Source: Saccharomyces mikatae IFO 1815 (taxonomy: Eukaryota; Ascomycota; Saccharomycetes; Saccharomycetales; Saccharomycetaceae). Taken from it: DNA of 64,000 nt. The stretch lies in the NCBI RefSeq assembly GCF_947241705.1, contig NC_079256.1:124001-188000 (forward strand), written 5' to 3'. This document shows positions 51,676 through 62,481 of this stretch, in pieces. The notes under the pieces were generated by a model. It was not told where the DNA came from and searched no databases. It saw nothing but the letters and a program-made list of their open reading frames with translations. Position 1 is the stretch's first letter. Every line of letters starts with the position of its first letter. Position numbers and translations under genes: made by a program.

Positions 51676-53836
51676 TTTATTTGTTTTGTTTCTTAGTGGT
51701 GATATGGACTTACATATGAGTAAGGGAAGGACGGAATATTCTCAGAGATAGGCGGTAAAAGCTGCTCTATTTATATGAAATTATGAACAACTTCGTTGCA
51801 CAAATGGATCATTACTAATCATACATTTCTCAATCGTGTTTTCACGTTTCACTTCTTGATCCGTCAGTAATTATTACTATGGGCACGGGTTGTTCTTGAA
51901 CAATGCTTTACTTCGTATACGAGACACACTTTATATTGACCAAAACCCTCGTTGTTGAGAGCACGAGAATGTTCCTTACAGGAGAGGTGCCTATGGAACT
52001 GCAGCTGCTGTTTCCGGCCAAGAAATGAAACCAAAGCCGGGTTTGATTTGGACCCTCGTTCAAAGGCCATCAAACCTTGGCATTAAACGGTTGCCAGGTC
52101 TAAAATCGGACTTTTTCCCAAATTAGAAACAATGAAAAATTGTGTGTGTGTGTCTGCGTGTGTGCCTTATCTTTTAGAGTATGCCCATAGGAAGAATGAT
52201 TATAAGTAATAAATCTGGCCATACAATATATTGAGAACTACTACTATCCGCACAAGATAGTACGAGGACGTCGTCTCGAAACTGCAGGTATTAGAGCCGG
52301 CACAGGTGTGTCGGTACACCAATAAGTTGATTGTTACCTCATTTCTGTCGAACAGGATGGTGGACCAATTACCATTATGAAAAAACGCCTTGAAGGTACT
52401 CTCCAAATGAAGAAGACTTTTCTGAGCTCCGTGCGGCCATATCTGAACATTGATATTGCTGACCCCATATTTCAAGATACCAAGCCTTCGATAGAGATAA
52501 AACTGGAGATTGGTCTCGTAGAACACATTGAATTTATTAGGAAAAAGAAAAGTGACGAAGTCATAATCAGGGAACTGATGGCATGGAACGACAGAAATTT
52601 TGAACTATGTACCACTTTTCAAATTTCAAATTTCAAAGCTGAGGTCCTTATACGAATGTAAACTACTCTTGATAGACTGTCTGTCTGAATGAGCTGATGA
52701 CTTGAATTGGCTCTGCGAATCAGCTTTCAAAATAGAACACACAATGTTTTCGAGTTCGCAATCAAGCTATTTTAAAGTCCTTTTATTAACAACCATATGC
52801 TTCTCTTGCCGTCATTGTAAATACTTAACTTGTAATTCATTGCAGTTACAGTAAAGGACGGATGTGTGTTTGAGAAATGGTATAGTATGAAACCTAGGTG
52901 TGGGTATCAGTTACGACAAATAAAAGAATAGTGCAACCAATCAGAATTTGATACCAATTCTTTGATACATTACGTTCTAGTAGAGTAGCTGATCGTTACT
53001 GTGGTTAGGCAATCTGAATCGATGATAGTATACCCATGCCACTAAAATCGGCTTTGAGTCTTTTGTACCATTTTTATCTTATATTGCATGACTAGTATAG
53101 TAGCGAAAAAGTATAGACCGATTTAAACGCAGTAGCCATTATAAAGGATCTTCGATGGTGTTAAATGAACCCTTAGTTGACATGTTATAGGAATGACTTA
53201 CTTTATCGTAGACTGCGCTGTCCGAGAAACTTTACTTGTGTTATTTTCTGTAATGACACCACTTTGGTTATACTTTCCCGTTGATCGACACATTCAATAG
53301 ATATATGGTAAAATTACTGGTGCGTAGTGAACCATATAAACTAGAAATTTGTACATCGAAATTACGGTTATTCTTGTTGGAAAAGGTTCGGTGCATTAGA
53401 TTGGCCAGAGATAATCGGTCAATATGCTGACTGGAACATTGTCACGGAATGGCATAGATAAATTCATTTATTATAGCGTACCATCTCTCGTTCAATATTT
53501 AATGATTGTTGAAATGACTCAAGCGTGCAGCTCTAGGAGAGAATTACGATTTCACAGTCTGGTCAACTATGGAATCCTTTAAATTATCCCAAATTTGATC
53601 TTGTATGGAATCAATTTTCTTCTGTTTACAGTACCACCTGGTTCTGAGTGTGAAATATTACTCCCAAAACTATCTTGTGGGTGTAAGTTATGCTAGATAT
53701 TAATTATTCAAACTTCAAAATACCTAAATTTCTTTACCGGATATATCATGTATATTATTTAAATCGTATGTCCGCTTTATGACTTGACAAATGCACTTTT
53801 GATTTACGTTACTAAATGAAGTATATACAAAAATAG
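51676..53836. other. Gene-poor gap between PAU7 and YAR023C
   Basis: This 2.1-kb stretch holds the PAU7 promoter (a TTATAT stretch near 51768-51775), a GT-rich run at 52140-52165, and two overlapping open frames on opposite strands (52377-52661 plus, 94 codons with an ATG; 52200-52526 minus, no ATG). I recognise neither. The remainder shows no gene, tRNA or LTR that I can support. Confidence 0.5.
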
Positions 53837-54538
53837 TCATAATGAAGGTATATTAGCATCGGGATATTGGCTTCTCCAATATTCCTGCACAGTATGCGCT
53901 TGAACTTCTGCTGCTTTGAAGAAGCACCATTTCATGGTTGGATCAACATCAGAATTGTGGGGCGTGCCCACATTTTCTGGAATGCTCCTGAATGGTTGTG
54001 TATTTGCAGTATCCCATTGTACGTCAGGATACTTTCCTTTTATGAGAGTTTTGAAAAACTCATAGCATTCATGTTCATCGAAAAAGTAGTATGGGGTTTT
54101 CCATAAATCTTTATTGAACAAATACTCATTCATGTTATATGTTATAGTTTTCCATCCTCCATTAGTCATCGATGGTCTACGAGTTATTACCTCAAGTAGA
54201 AGTCTTGTACGGAAAGCCTTACATCTTATTGGTCTAAGAAATAAGTACACTTGAAGCACTACCAGAGAGCCGTTGAAGCATATTGCGACCACCATGGCAG
54301 GTGTGAGAACCACTATAGCCGGTAAAGCTGTTACTAGAAACGCCAAGAGTTGGAACGTTAATTGGAAGGAGTGTACAATTTCGTAAAGTAAATATGTCCA
54401 GCATGATGCAAATATGTCCTCCGGAGTAGCAGTATGAGCTGAAACTAAGGATGTTTCAGGGTTACCAGCAAATCCTTCATTTGTTGAGCCTATTTTGACA
54501 CCGTTCTTGGCATCATCATTTTTCAAATAGGATGGCAT
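53837..54538 (-). CDS. YAR023C: DUP240 family membrane protein (YAR023C orthologue)
   Basis: This 233-residue DUP240 protein starts at the ATG 54538 (MPSYLKNDDAKN); two more codons upstream are open but lack an ATG. Two hydrophobic segments cover about residues 60-105. Family blocks follow: FRTRLLLEVITRRPS, WKTITYNMNEYLFNKDLW, TPYYFFDEHECYEFFKTLI, and the C-terminal AAEVQAHTVQEYWRSQYPD. DUP240 proteins are membrane proteins of the secretory pathway, some binding COP coat proteins; function of this member is unknown. From memory the S. cerevisiae gene is shorter (179 residues), so this copy appears more complete. Confidence 0.85.
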   Translation of the reverse strand: MPSYLKNDDAKNGVKIGSTNEGFAGNPETSLVSAHTATPEDIFASCWTYLLYEIVHSFQLTFQLLAFLVTALPAIVVLTPAMVVAICFNGSLVVLQVYLFLRPIRCKAFRTRLLLEVITRRPSMTNGGWKTITYNMNEYLFNKDLWKTPYYFFDEHECYEFFKTLIKGKYPDVQWDTANTQPFRSIPENVGTPHNSDVDPTMKWCFFKAAEVQAHTVQEYWRSQYPDANIPSL

Positions 54539-54632
54539 GTCCAACAGATAATTTTACTTGATTCCGTCTTTATGATTATAAGCAGCTTAGGTTTTATACT
54601 GTCAACTTCGAGGAGGTAAAGTTGAATGTTTC

Positions 54633-54964
54633 TGAGAAATGGGTAAATTTTGAGATGATTGTTGGGATTCCATTGTTGATAAAGGCAATAATATTAGGTA
54701 TGTAGATATACTAGAAGTTCTCCTCGAGGATATAGGAATCCAATAACTGGAACTCGTAGTTCTACATAATTCTGTATATGCTTTTATTGTCATTTTATAT
54801 GTTGTCAGTCATTATCCTATTACATTATCAATCCTTGCATTTCAGCTTCCACTTATTTCGATGACCGCTTCTCATAACTTATGTCATCTTCTAACACCGT
54901 ATATGATAATGTACTAGTAGTATGACTACTAGTTGCTAGACGGTAGTTGATTTTCATTCCAACA
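54633..54964 (-). repeat. Solo delta LTR (Ty1/Ty2 type)
   Basis: This is a full-length delta of 332 bases in minus orientation. The plus strand starts TGAGAAATGGGTAAATTTTG and ends TTTTCATTCCAACA, with the diagnostic GGGATTCCATTGTTGATAAA and AGAAGTTCTCCTCGAGGATA inside. No internal Ty sequence is attached. The flanking five bases (GTTTC and AGAAG) do not match, so no target duplication remains. It resembles the copy at 18855-19187 closely. Confidence 0.92.
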
Positions 54965-55040
54965 AGAAGAGCTAGTTCAAGTTTAGATCAGAAGTTCCCC
55001 TAATATCTCGATAAGTAAGTTAGCTATGGGAAACAAACAC

Positions 55041-55230
55041 TGTTGTATTACGGGCTCGAGTAATACCGGGATGTCTTGACAATCCTAATATACTATCTTA
55101 GGGAAGTAACTTATTGTCAAAACGACTTATCAACTTAATTCACGGGATGTTACTTATCCTATATATTATATAAGATATGGTTTATACTAAATAGTGGAAG
55201 CGCGGAATCTCGGATCTAACTAATTGTTCA
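55041..55230 (-). repeat. Sigma LTR fragment (Ty3 type)
   Basis: The plus strand TGTTGTATTACGGGCTCGAG followed by TAATACCGGGATGTCTTGAC and, further on, GTGGAAGCGCGGAATCTCGG is the inverted 3' half of a sigma LTR. About 190 bases are present, and the match stops exactly where the Ty4-family LTR begins at 55231. Ty3 inserts next to tRNA starts, yet no tRNA gene is found here. Treated as a fossil. Confidence 0.75.
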
Positions 55231-55611
55231 TGTTGATAATTAGTAGTTTAGTAAGTTGTAATAATTAAGAATAGTCGTTCCTTCTTAATCTATATAAGAG
55301 AGGTATATAAAACACACGCTGATTGGGTGTATTAAACCAAAAGGTTCAGACATAAATCAGAGTGTTGATGATAAGAATTTAGTGTTAACTCATCTTCTTA
55401 TATACTAAGTTCTGGACAATTAATAGATCTTTATCTTATTAGTGCAGGAAATTCTATAATTAGAATTTCCCTACTCCATTTAAATTGGTATCACCATAAG
55501 AATGTTAGTATTAATTTACTCAACATCATTAGTATCATGTTAAAGAATGTTCGTCATCAACTACAACAGTTTATATGAATAAATGTATAGTGGTAATCAC
55601 TTATTCCAACA
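55231..55611 (-). repeat. Downstream (3') LTR of the Ty4-family element
   Basis: The 381-base repeat has TGTTGATAAT at one end and TTATTCCAACA at the other (TG...CA ends). Its length is near that of tau LTRs. It contains TATA-like stretches near 55301-55320 on the plus strand. Copies or fragments also occur at 61000-61222 and at 40376-40500 and 40631-40798. Confidence 0.8.
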
Positions 55612-55685
55612 TGCCCCCTTAAAGATATATTATTGTACTCCAACAGATATCTGCTATGTGTTTGGTTCTTAAGTAATTTTAATTA

Positions 55686-58600
55686 TCAATAGTCCGTTGA
55701 GGCCAAAATATCCTGTGGTGTTATCTGATTTTTCAATACTTTAATAAATCTATCAAAATCAGATATTGAGACTGGTTTGGTAAGTAAATCTGCTATATTA
55801 TCTTTACCTTTTATTTTTATTAGTTTTATAATCTTCTCTTTTATTTTCTCTTTAATTATTTCTGTTTTTATCCATGTGAACTTCTGTTTGGGTTGTAGAT
55901 AGCTCCGATTTAAACCTTCGATAGCTGGTTTTGAATCAGTAAGCATTGTAAGTTCCTTATCTCCACCTTCTCTGAGTTCTGTTAAGGTTGCCTTCAGTGT
56001 TTCTGAGTCTGCATAGCCTTCATAGATAGCATGAAGTTCTGCTTCAGTTGAGGATACGCACTTGTTTGAGCTTTTATTTGAATAAACATTGAAGATATTT
56101 TTTCCATACCAAATTATAACACCAATTCTTGATTGTGCATCGTATTCTGTTCCAACTGATGCATCTGTGATAGTAGTAATTTTCTTATCTTTGTTAAGAT
56201 CTCTATCATAGTGTATTCCTATATTCGTATGTTGTACCAGGTATTGTATGATTTTATAAATCATGTAGAACACCTGTTTATGAGGAAAGTTTACTAATCT
56301 AGCCACCTTTTTAACCGCAAATTCAACATCATATCTACATTTGTACCTAACATAGTTAAGTTCACCTAATAATTGCTGTAATTTCAACACACCGTCTTTG
56401 TATTCCTTTTCGGTCATTTTTAATTCTCCGTTTTTAGGATCAATCTTGTATATTGATATGTGTGGAATTGACCTTTTTCTAACCTTATCCAATTCCTTTT
56501 TATATTTCTCACCCATTTTTTCTATAAATGATTTTAACGTCAAATCAACCGTACCAAGTTTTTTGTTATAGATCAAATCCATTCCTAGAATATCTGTATC
56601 CAAAATACCATCTATTAAGGTACCAGTAATTTTTAATTCAAAGGTTTTTTTTAAATTGTTTATGAAATCATCTAGTCTTTGTTCATCACTTGCTGCAATC
56701 ACACAGTCATCAACATAAACTGCGATCATGAGTTTTTTATCCTTGGATTGGTATAGTCCTGGAGTATAAGTATTATCTTTTAATCCAACACTATTTAGAT
56801 ATCGTCTAAGATGGTCGTTCCATTCTTTAGGACTCTGTTTGAGACCATATAGTGCTTTATCTAGTTTAACAACGCATCTTCTGTCATGAGGGTGTGGAAT
56901 GTAAATGTCTTCTTCCAGTTTAGCATATAAGAACGCATGGTTAATATCTAGTGTTTTCATGAACATATTCCTATTGTTTGCAATCATCAGAAATATTTTA
57001 ATGTGGTTATGGTTTAGGGATTCTGTTCCAATAACGTTATACGTGTCTGGTGTCTGGATATCACCTCTACAAACAATTCTTGCTTTATAGATACCATTTC
57101 TCTTCTTTGAGAATATTGTATTTGTCGGAATTATTAAATTACTGGGAACATCAGATCTGTTGTATTTGACATCAACGTCAAATACTTTCATATCCTTGAG
57201 ATTCTGTAATTCTTTCCTGTATGCCTCTTTATAAGCATGTTTTTCTTTGAGATCAGCATTTCCTGAAATAGCTTCATTGTAGTATATGATTTTAATTCTC
57301 GGTGCAGAACTTGTTTCTGTGTTATCCGGAAGTAATTTAATTATATTCTTTCTCTGACGCTTATTGTCTCTTTCAACCATGTCATGAAACGAGGTCCTGT
57401 TTTCAACAGGCCGCTTTCTTTTCTTATTCAAAGAATTAAACGTTTTATTCAGGAATCCAGCTTTGTTTATTGCTGGTTTTTCTGACTCAATTGTTTCATC
57501 TGTTATTATTGATGATTTTAGTGTAGCATTCGATTTTTCCGCTTCGCTATTTTCCATCACTTGTACTAACTCTTCATTATTACCTTCCGATGAGATACTT
57601 GTATCAGAGTTATTTTTGTTTTCTACCTTGTTTGATTCAACATATGTTTGGTCAGTATTGTCCATAACATTTATAACCAGGGGCAGGTGATGACTTTCTT
57701 CGTGAGTAGAATAGTCATCATTTTGAACATCATTGTCCTTTAATGATGTAACATTTGATTCAGTTTGAACATCTACGTATTGAGAGGTGTCATAACTTGA
57801 GGTTTTTGAATCTAAATCTTGTTCAAGTAATACTTCTGGATCAACAATGTTTTCAAATAATTCTTGTTGTGATTGTAAGATATTATCATCTGTTACATTG
57901 TCCTTATTACTTGCAACTGTAACTGATTCATTAGTAGGATCATGTGAAATATAATCGCTCTCATCTTCTGATGATTCCTTGTAATTTATTTCCTTTCCAC
58001 TGATCTTCCTATGCGTTCTGCTAGCAATATTATCATCATTGTTGATGTTTATGCTGTTCTGGCTTCCCACAAGGTTCTCTTGTAGTGCCGTGGGGACTCT
58101 ATAAACATTTTCATCGAGAATATCCTCATCAGTATTACTTGATTTATTAATTTCGTTTCGATCGCTTTCAGTAGTGATCTTTTCTTTTGAGTGAAGATCT
58201 GAATTTATATCCATGTTTTTTACATGATTGTATTCGTCTTCTTCCTCTTCTTCTATGTTAGCAAAGACGTAGTCTAAATTACCTTCTAGATTATCACTAG
58301 GAGATGGGTACTTAGCATTTAATTCAATCTGAGCTAATTCTTCTGTGGTGAACAAGTCTGTAAGTAGTGTAACTTGTTTATGGTCATCTTCGTAATTTTC
58401 CAATGCATCATATAACCTGGAAACAGCATCTGAGTTTTCTGCTTCATTGATGGAATCTGATCTACTTTGATCATCTGGGTATATGTTCTGTGTGTTCCTT
58501 AATATTGGATCCACTGCATAGTCTGGAATTGTGTAATTATCTGAAGTGAGAATTTTTTTAATAGATGGTACAAAAAATTTGTATCCGTGACTATTAGGAT

Positions 58601-60038
58601 CTTTGCATAATATTATAGCACGAAGTCCTGATGGTTTTAGTTTATTGTGATTATGATTCCAAATTATTCCTTGTTCTCCGAAGGGTAAAAAGGACATGAA
58701 TCTCACTTTCACAGGTTGACTAGAGATTGCCTGTAGTGGCAGTTGACCTGTGGCTTTGTTTTCTAAACAATTGCGTACATTGGTAGCAGATGTCACTGCG
58801 TGTTCCCAAAATTTAATACGTAATTTACTATGTTTTAACAATGTTGTTGCATCAGTAACGATAGTTCTGATGTATCTCTCTGCTCTTCCATTGGCAGCAT
58901 GATCTTGTGTAGCAGAAAAAATATGATGAATTCCTTTTGAAACAAAATATTTTGCTATCTGATCATTTGTAAATTCAGTTCCTTGATCTGAATTGATTTC
59001 TCTGACCTTTCTGTCAAATTGAGTTTCCACATACTGAATATTTTTCTTGATCTGAGCCAAAATAGTTTCAGCATTTTTGTTGTAATGTGTGGAGGTGATA
59101 CAATATCTTGTATTGTTATCAACCATAATAAGCATGTATCTTTTCGTATCCGAGTTCGAATTTGATACTGGACCAAAGATATCCATGCACCACGATGAAC
59201 CTGGTTCATGATCGATACTGTGTTCGTTCATAGATCCTTTATAATGGTTCCTTCTCGTGGCTTTTGAAACTTTACAAGTTTCACACCAAAATTCATTTGG
59301 TTCTTTTATTAAGTCAAGATTTTCTTCATAATGACTATGTTTAATGGAGTTTTTAATCTGTTGAATTCCTGTATGTCCCATTCTATTATGAGCATCATGT
59401 AAGGTTATCGATTTTTGCCTTTGCTTATATCTTGAGGAATCGGTAGGTTTGATTGCGTTGATTTTTGAGTCATCGGAGGAACGGTCAATCAAATCACTCA
59501 TTTTTACGTGAATTACACCATTGATTATTTTTGTCTTGATTGTTACATCTTGATTTCCCAAAGTTGTATAGTTTTTACTTAATACCATATCAGTACCTTT
59601 TGCTAGTTCATAGCAACTTATTATTGTAGATTCTTCTTCTGGAACAAAGTATGTTAATAAACTATCATTATCAGTACTATTTCTACTGTTCTTGATTTTA
59701 ACATAACCATATCCTTTAGCGGACACTGAGCTGTTTTTCCCAATACCAAAGAAACGTGTACAACCATTACTTTCCTGATAATTATGTATCAAAGTTTTGT
59801 CATTTGTAATGTTTACTCCTGAACCAGTATCAATAATTACCAGCCTTTTTCTCTGGTGTATTTTGTTCTTCTTCTTTTGTTTTTTCAAACGTTTTAAATG
59901 GTTTTGCTCTTTGCATACCTTGCGAATAATATGTTTTTGAGAAATTTGTCGTGCCAAGCCTAAGCTCTTTGTTGGGTATTCTTCTGCAGTTTCTTGAACA
60001 GTGTAAAACAGATTTGCAATATTTGCAGTTCTTTTCAA
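55686..60038 (-). other. pol-like region of the Ty4-family fossil
   Basis: A long frame of about 1450 codons has the order protease (VIIDTGSG), integrase (zinc-binding His/Cys part, then SSWCMDIFGPV and the NSDQGTEF block), reverse transcriptase (ALYGLKQSPKEW, IAVYVDDCV) and RNase H (SSTEAELHAIYEG). This is the Ty1/copia order. In this family pol is reached from gag by +1 ribosomal frameshifting in the overlap. Treated as part of the fossil element. Confidence 0.85.
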
Positions 60039-60990
60039 TTAAATCGTGACTCATTGGACTCAAATCAACTACTGTCTCAATAACAGTATTGATTAGGAAT
60101 TCTTCGTGGCCAATATCTGAGTTATGTGAAACGTTGTACAACCGTTGTTTCACTGGATTTCTCAATGATTCATGTAAGGTTCCCAGAATTGCTTCTTGTA
60201 AGTAATCTCTGAGAGTTGGACAATCTTCACAGCATTTTGAAAAGATCCATTTTTCCATTAACACCAACTTTTGCAGTTTATTCATTAGTAATTCAGAGTC
60301 CCTGCATGTTGTATCCACTAAAACTTTTTCCCAAGCTTTAATTCTAACTTCTCTTCCATGGAGACTTTTGTATTTTGTTTTTAAACCATTAATAATCTTG
60401 AAAATGTTACTTGTAGTTGTGTTCATGATATCTAAATTTTCATTTAATCCTTCTTTGATTATCTTGCACAATATTTCATTCTCCCGAGGGTCAATTTTTG
60501 TGATCTCAGTATTGAAAACATCATCAAATTGATATCTTTTGGTAAATTTTCTAAAGTTGTTCAAGAATAAAGGAATATCCTCAACATTACTTGTCGTATA
60601 GTCAAAAACACAATCTTTCGGATAAAACCTTTTGTTTGTTGAAGTTAAGGTATCGTATAAATAATAGACCCCTGTAGCATCTATATGCTCGTGTAGGATA
60701 TTCTTATCATCTTTTATTTCGAGTGATTGTATCTTTTCGATTAAACTCTGAATTCTATGCTCGACCTTTTCAATGGTTTCTTCGAGTTTTAGTAGTCTTT
60801 CCGCAGTTATTTGAATATCATCCGTCTCGGAAAGCTTTTCCTCTTCTTGTTTCAAACCATTCAAAATGTTCTCAAACTTATGTAAACCTCTTTGATATTG
60901 CCGCACTTGATCATCTTTAACAGTTAAGTTATTCAACAATGATTGTGCATTATTGGCAGTACCATTTCTATTGACTTTTGATTGAACCTG
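59830..60990 (-). other. gag-like region of the Ty4-family fossil
   Basis: A coding region resembling Ty4 Gag includes VRQYQRGLHKFENILNGLK, ILHEHIDATGVYYLYDTLTS and RFYPKDCVFDY. Near its end is a Cys/His zinc-knuckle-like segment (CKYCKSVLHCSRNC). It overlaps the pol region by about 200 bases, as in the family. Divergence from remembered Ty4 supports the Tsu4 assignment. Treated as part of the fossil element. Confidence 0.8.
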
Positions 60991-60999
60991 CGTAGAAAT

Positions 61000-61222
61000 G
61001 TTGAGACATAAATCAGAGTGTTGATGATAAGAATTTGGTGATAACTCATCTTCTTATATACTAAGTTCTGGACAATTAATAGATCTTTATCTTACTAGTG
61101 CAGGAAATTCTATAACTAGAATTTGCCTACTCCAATTCAATTGGTGTCATCATAAGAATGTTCGTCATCAACTACATCAATTTATATGAATAAATGAATA
61201 GTAGTAATCACTTATTCCAACA
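61000..61222 (-). repeat. Upstream (5') LTR of the Ty4-family element
   Basis: About 223 bases match the LTR at 55231-55611 in the same orientation, ending TAATCACTTATTCCAACA on the plus strand. It is shorter than its partner and differs at many positions, arguing for age or for recombination between elements. A delta fragment begins directly beyond it. Confidence 0.8.
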
Positions 61223-61494
61223 TATACGGTGTTAGAAGATGACGCAAATGATGAGGAATAGTCACCTAAATTAGTGGAAGCTGGAATGCAAGGATTGATA
61301 ATGTAATAGGATAATGACTGACAACATATAAAATGACAATAAAAGCATATACAGAATTATGTAGGATTACGAGTTCTAATTATTGCATTCCTATATCCTC
61401 GAGGAGAACTTCTAGTATATTCTATGTACCTAATAATATTACCTTTATCAACAATGGAATCCCAACAATTATCTCAAAATTCACCAAATTCTCA
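61223..61494 (+). repeat. Delta LTR fragment lacking its 5' end
   Basis: From TATACGGTGTTAGAAGATG to ACCAAATTCTCA the sequence is a plus-strand delta, missing roughly the first 60 bases. It includes the blocks GTGGAAGCTGGAATGCAAGG, CTCGAGGAGAACTTCTAGTA and CAACAATGGAATCCCAACAA. It abuts the Ty4-family LTR at 61222 and has the opposite orientation to the delta at 54633-54964. Confidence 0.88.
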
Positions 61495-61773
61495 AAAGAA
61501 AACAATTAATGATATTACTGAAGAACTCCAATGTGAGCACACAAAGGGTCTGTCACCTCTTGTCACATTTACATTGCTACGTGCTTGGCACAACGCAGAC
61601 AGGAAAAGTACCTTTCAATAAAAAAGAACACCATTCAATAAAGGGTTCATTCAACACATCATTAGAGCTGCAGCAATTGGAACAAACTCAAGTTCGCATT
61701 TCATTAGTATCACGTTCGTGAGCAATACAATATATTACATTTTTTCAGGCAAAAAAAAACTATATAAGTCGAC
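61495..61773. other. Region upstream of the UIP3-like gene
   Basis: About 280 bases lie between the delta fragment and the UIP3-like frame. A TATATAAG stretch at 61761-61768 sits only a few bases before the aligned start position, closer than usual for a yeast TATA box. No gene is recognised. Confidence 0.45.
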
Positions 61774-62481
61774 ATCCAGTCTCACTTAGACGATGATGGT
61801 GTCAAGTTGAAGACACTCAATGAACCTAGTGCACATTTAATCGAGAGGAATGTGTCTTTTCCTAAGGACCTATTCAATTCGTACCTGAGTTATGGGCTCT
61901 ACGAAATGGCTCATTATACACCACTAATGGTGATGATATTGGTCACCGCGACTTTAGTTTTGTTAATTGTGTTTTTTCAAGATAACGATGTTATTCTTGC
62001 GTATTCTGTTGTATCGCTTTTTCTTTCCATTATCGTTTTATTAGTGCTTCTAAGCAGTGGCGGTGATGCGACCTCCAGTAAGGATTTCAAAGTCAAGCTC
62101 TTGCTAGAGGTCATTACATGTAAACCAGCGGTAAAAGGGAAGGAATGGAGGATAATCACACATATTATGATTCACTATTTACTTGATAATAGCTTGTTGA
62201 ATACACCATACTACTTTTATTGCGAGAAAAAGTGCTCTAAATTTTTCGAAAGCCTGGTTGAACAGAATAGATCCAGTAAATATTCAAGTTCATCAACAAG
62301 TGCAGCAGAAAATACACAGTCACTTGCATCAGAAAACGAGGTTTCGAATGGGGTGGCAACATCACATATTTTTACTTCTGACCCAGATTTGGAGGCTTAC
62401 TTTATTAACGCTGCAGAACTTTTCAAAGAAGCTCAATTTGAGTATTGGAGAAAGCAATATCCTGACGCTGATTTACCGTAG
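61774..62481 (+). CDS. UIP3: DUP240 family membrane protein, UIP3-like, without ATG start
   Basis: This frame of about 235 codons matches UIP3 (YAR027W): KTLNEPSAHLIERNVSFPKD, two membrane segments near residues 46-85, LLLEVITCKPAVKGKEW, TPYYFYCEKKCSKFF and the ending FEYWRKQYPDADLP. Uip3 is a DUP240 protein reported to bind Ulp1 at the nuclear envelope. The codon aligned to the usual initiator (MQ in paralogues) is ATC at 61774, and the first in-frame ATG is 61906, inside the protein. The rest is uninterrupted. It could be a recent null, or start at a non-AUG or internal codon. Confidence 0.78.
   Translation: MQSHLDDDGVKLKTLNEPSAHLIERNVSFPKDLFNSYLSYGLYEMAHYTPLMVMILVTATLVLLIVFFQDNDVILAYSVVSLFLSIIVLLVLLSSGGDATSSKDFKVKLLLEVITCKPAVKGKEWRIITHIMIHYLLDNSLLNTPYYFYCEKKCSKFFESLVEQNRSSKYSSSSTSAAENTQSLASENEVSNGVATSHIFTSDPDLEAYFINAAELFKEAQFEYWRKQYPDADLP

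Larger units (their letters stand above)
55231..61222 (-). mobile_element. Ty4-family LTR retrotransposon, probably Tsu4 (fossil)
   Basis: This is a Ty1/copia-group (Pseudoviridae) element of about 6 kb in minus orientation. Parts: an LTR at 55231-55611, a pol region at 55686-60038, a gag region at 59830 to about 60990, and an LTR at about 61000-61222. Protein sequence resembles Ty4 but diverges from the S. cerevisiae Ty4 I remember, fitting the Tsu4 branch from S. uvarum/S. eubayanus known in some S. paradoxus. The two LTRs differ in length and sequence, so it is not a fresh insertion. It looks broken, with about one or two breaks. No matching target duplication flanks it. Confidence 0.85.

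Noticed and set aside
52142-52165. GT-rich run as a telomeric or subtelomeric TG repeat
   Set aside because: It is a short TG dinucleotide run, not the irregular TG1-3 pattern, and lies among unique sequence.
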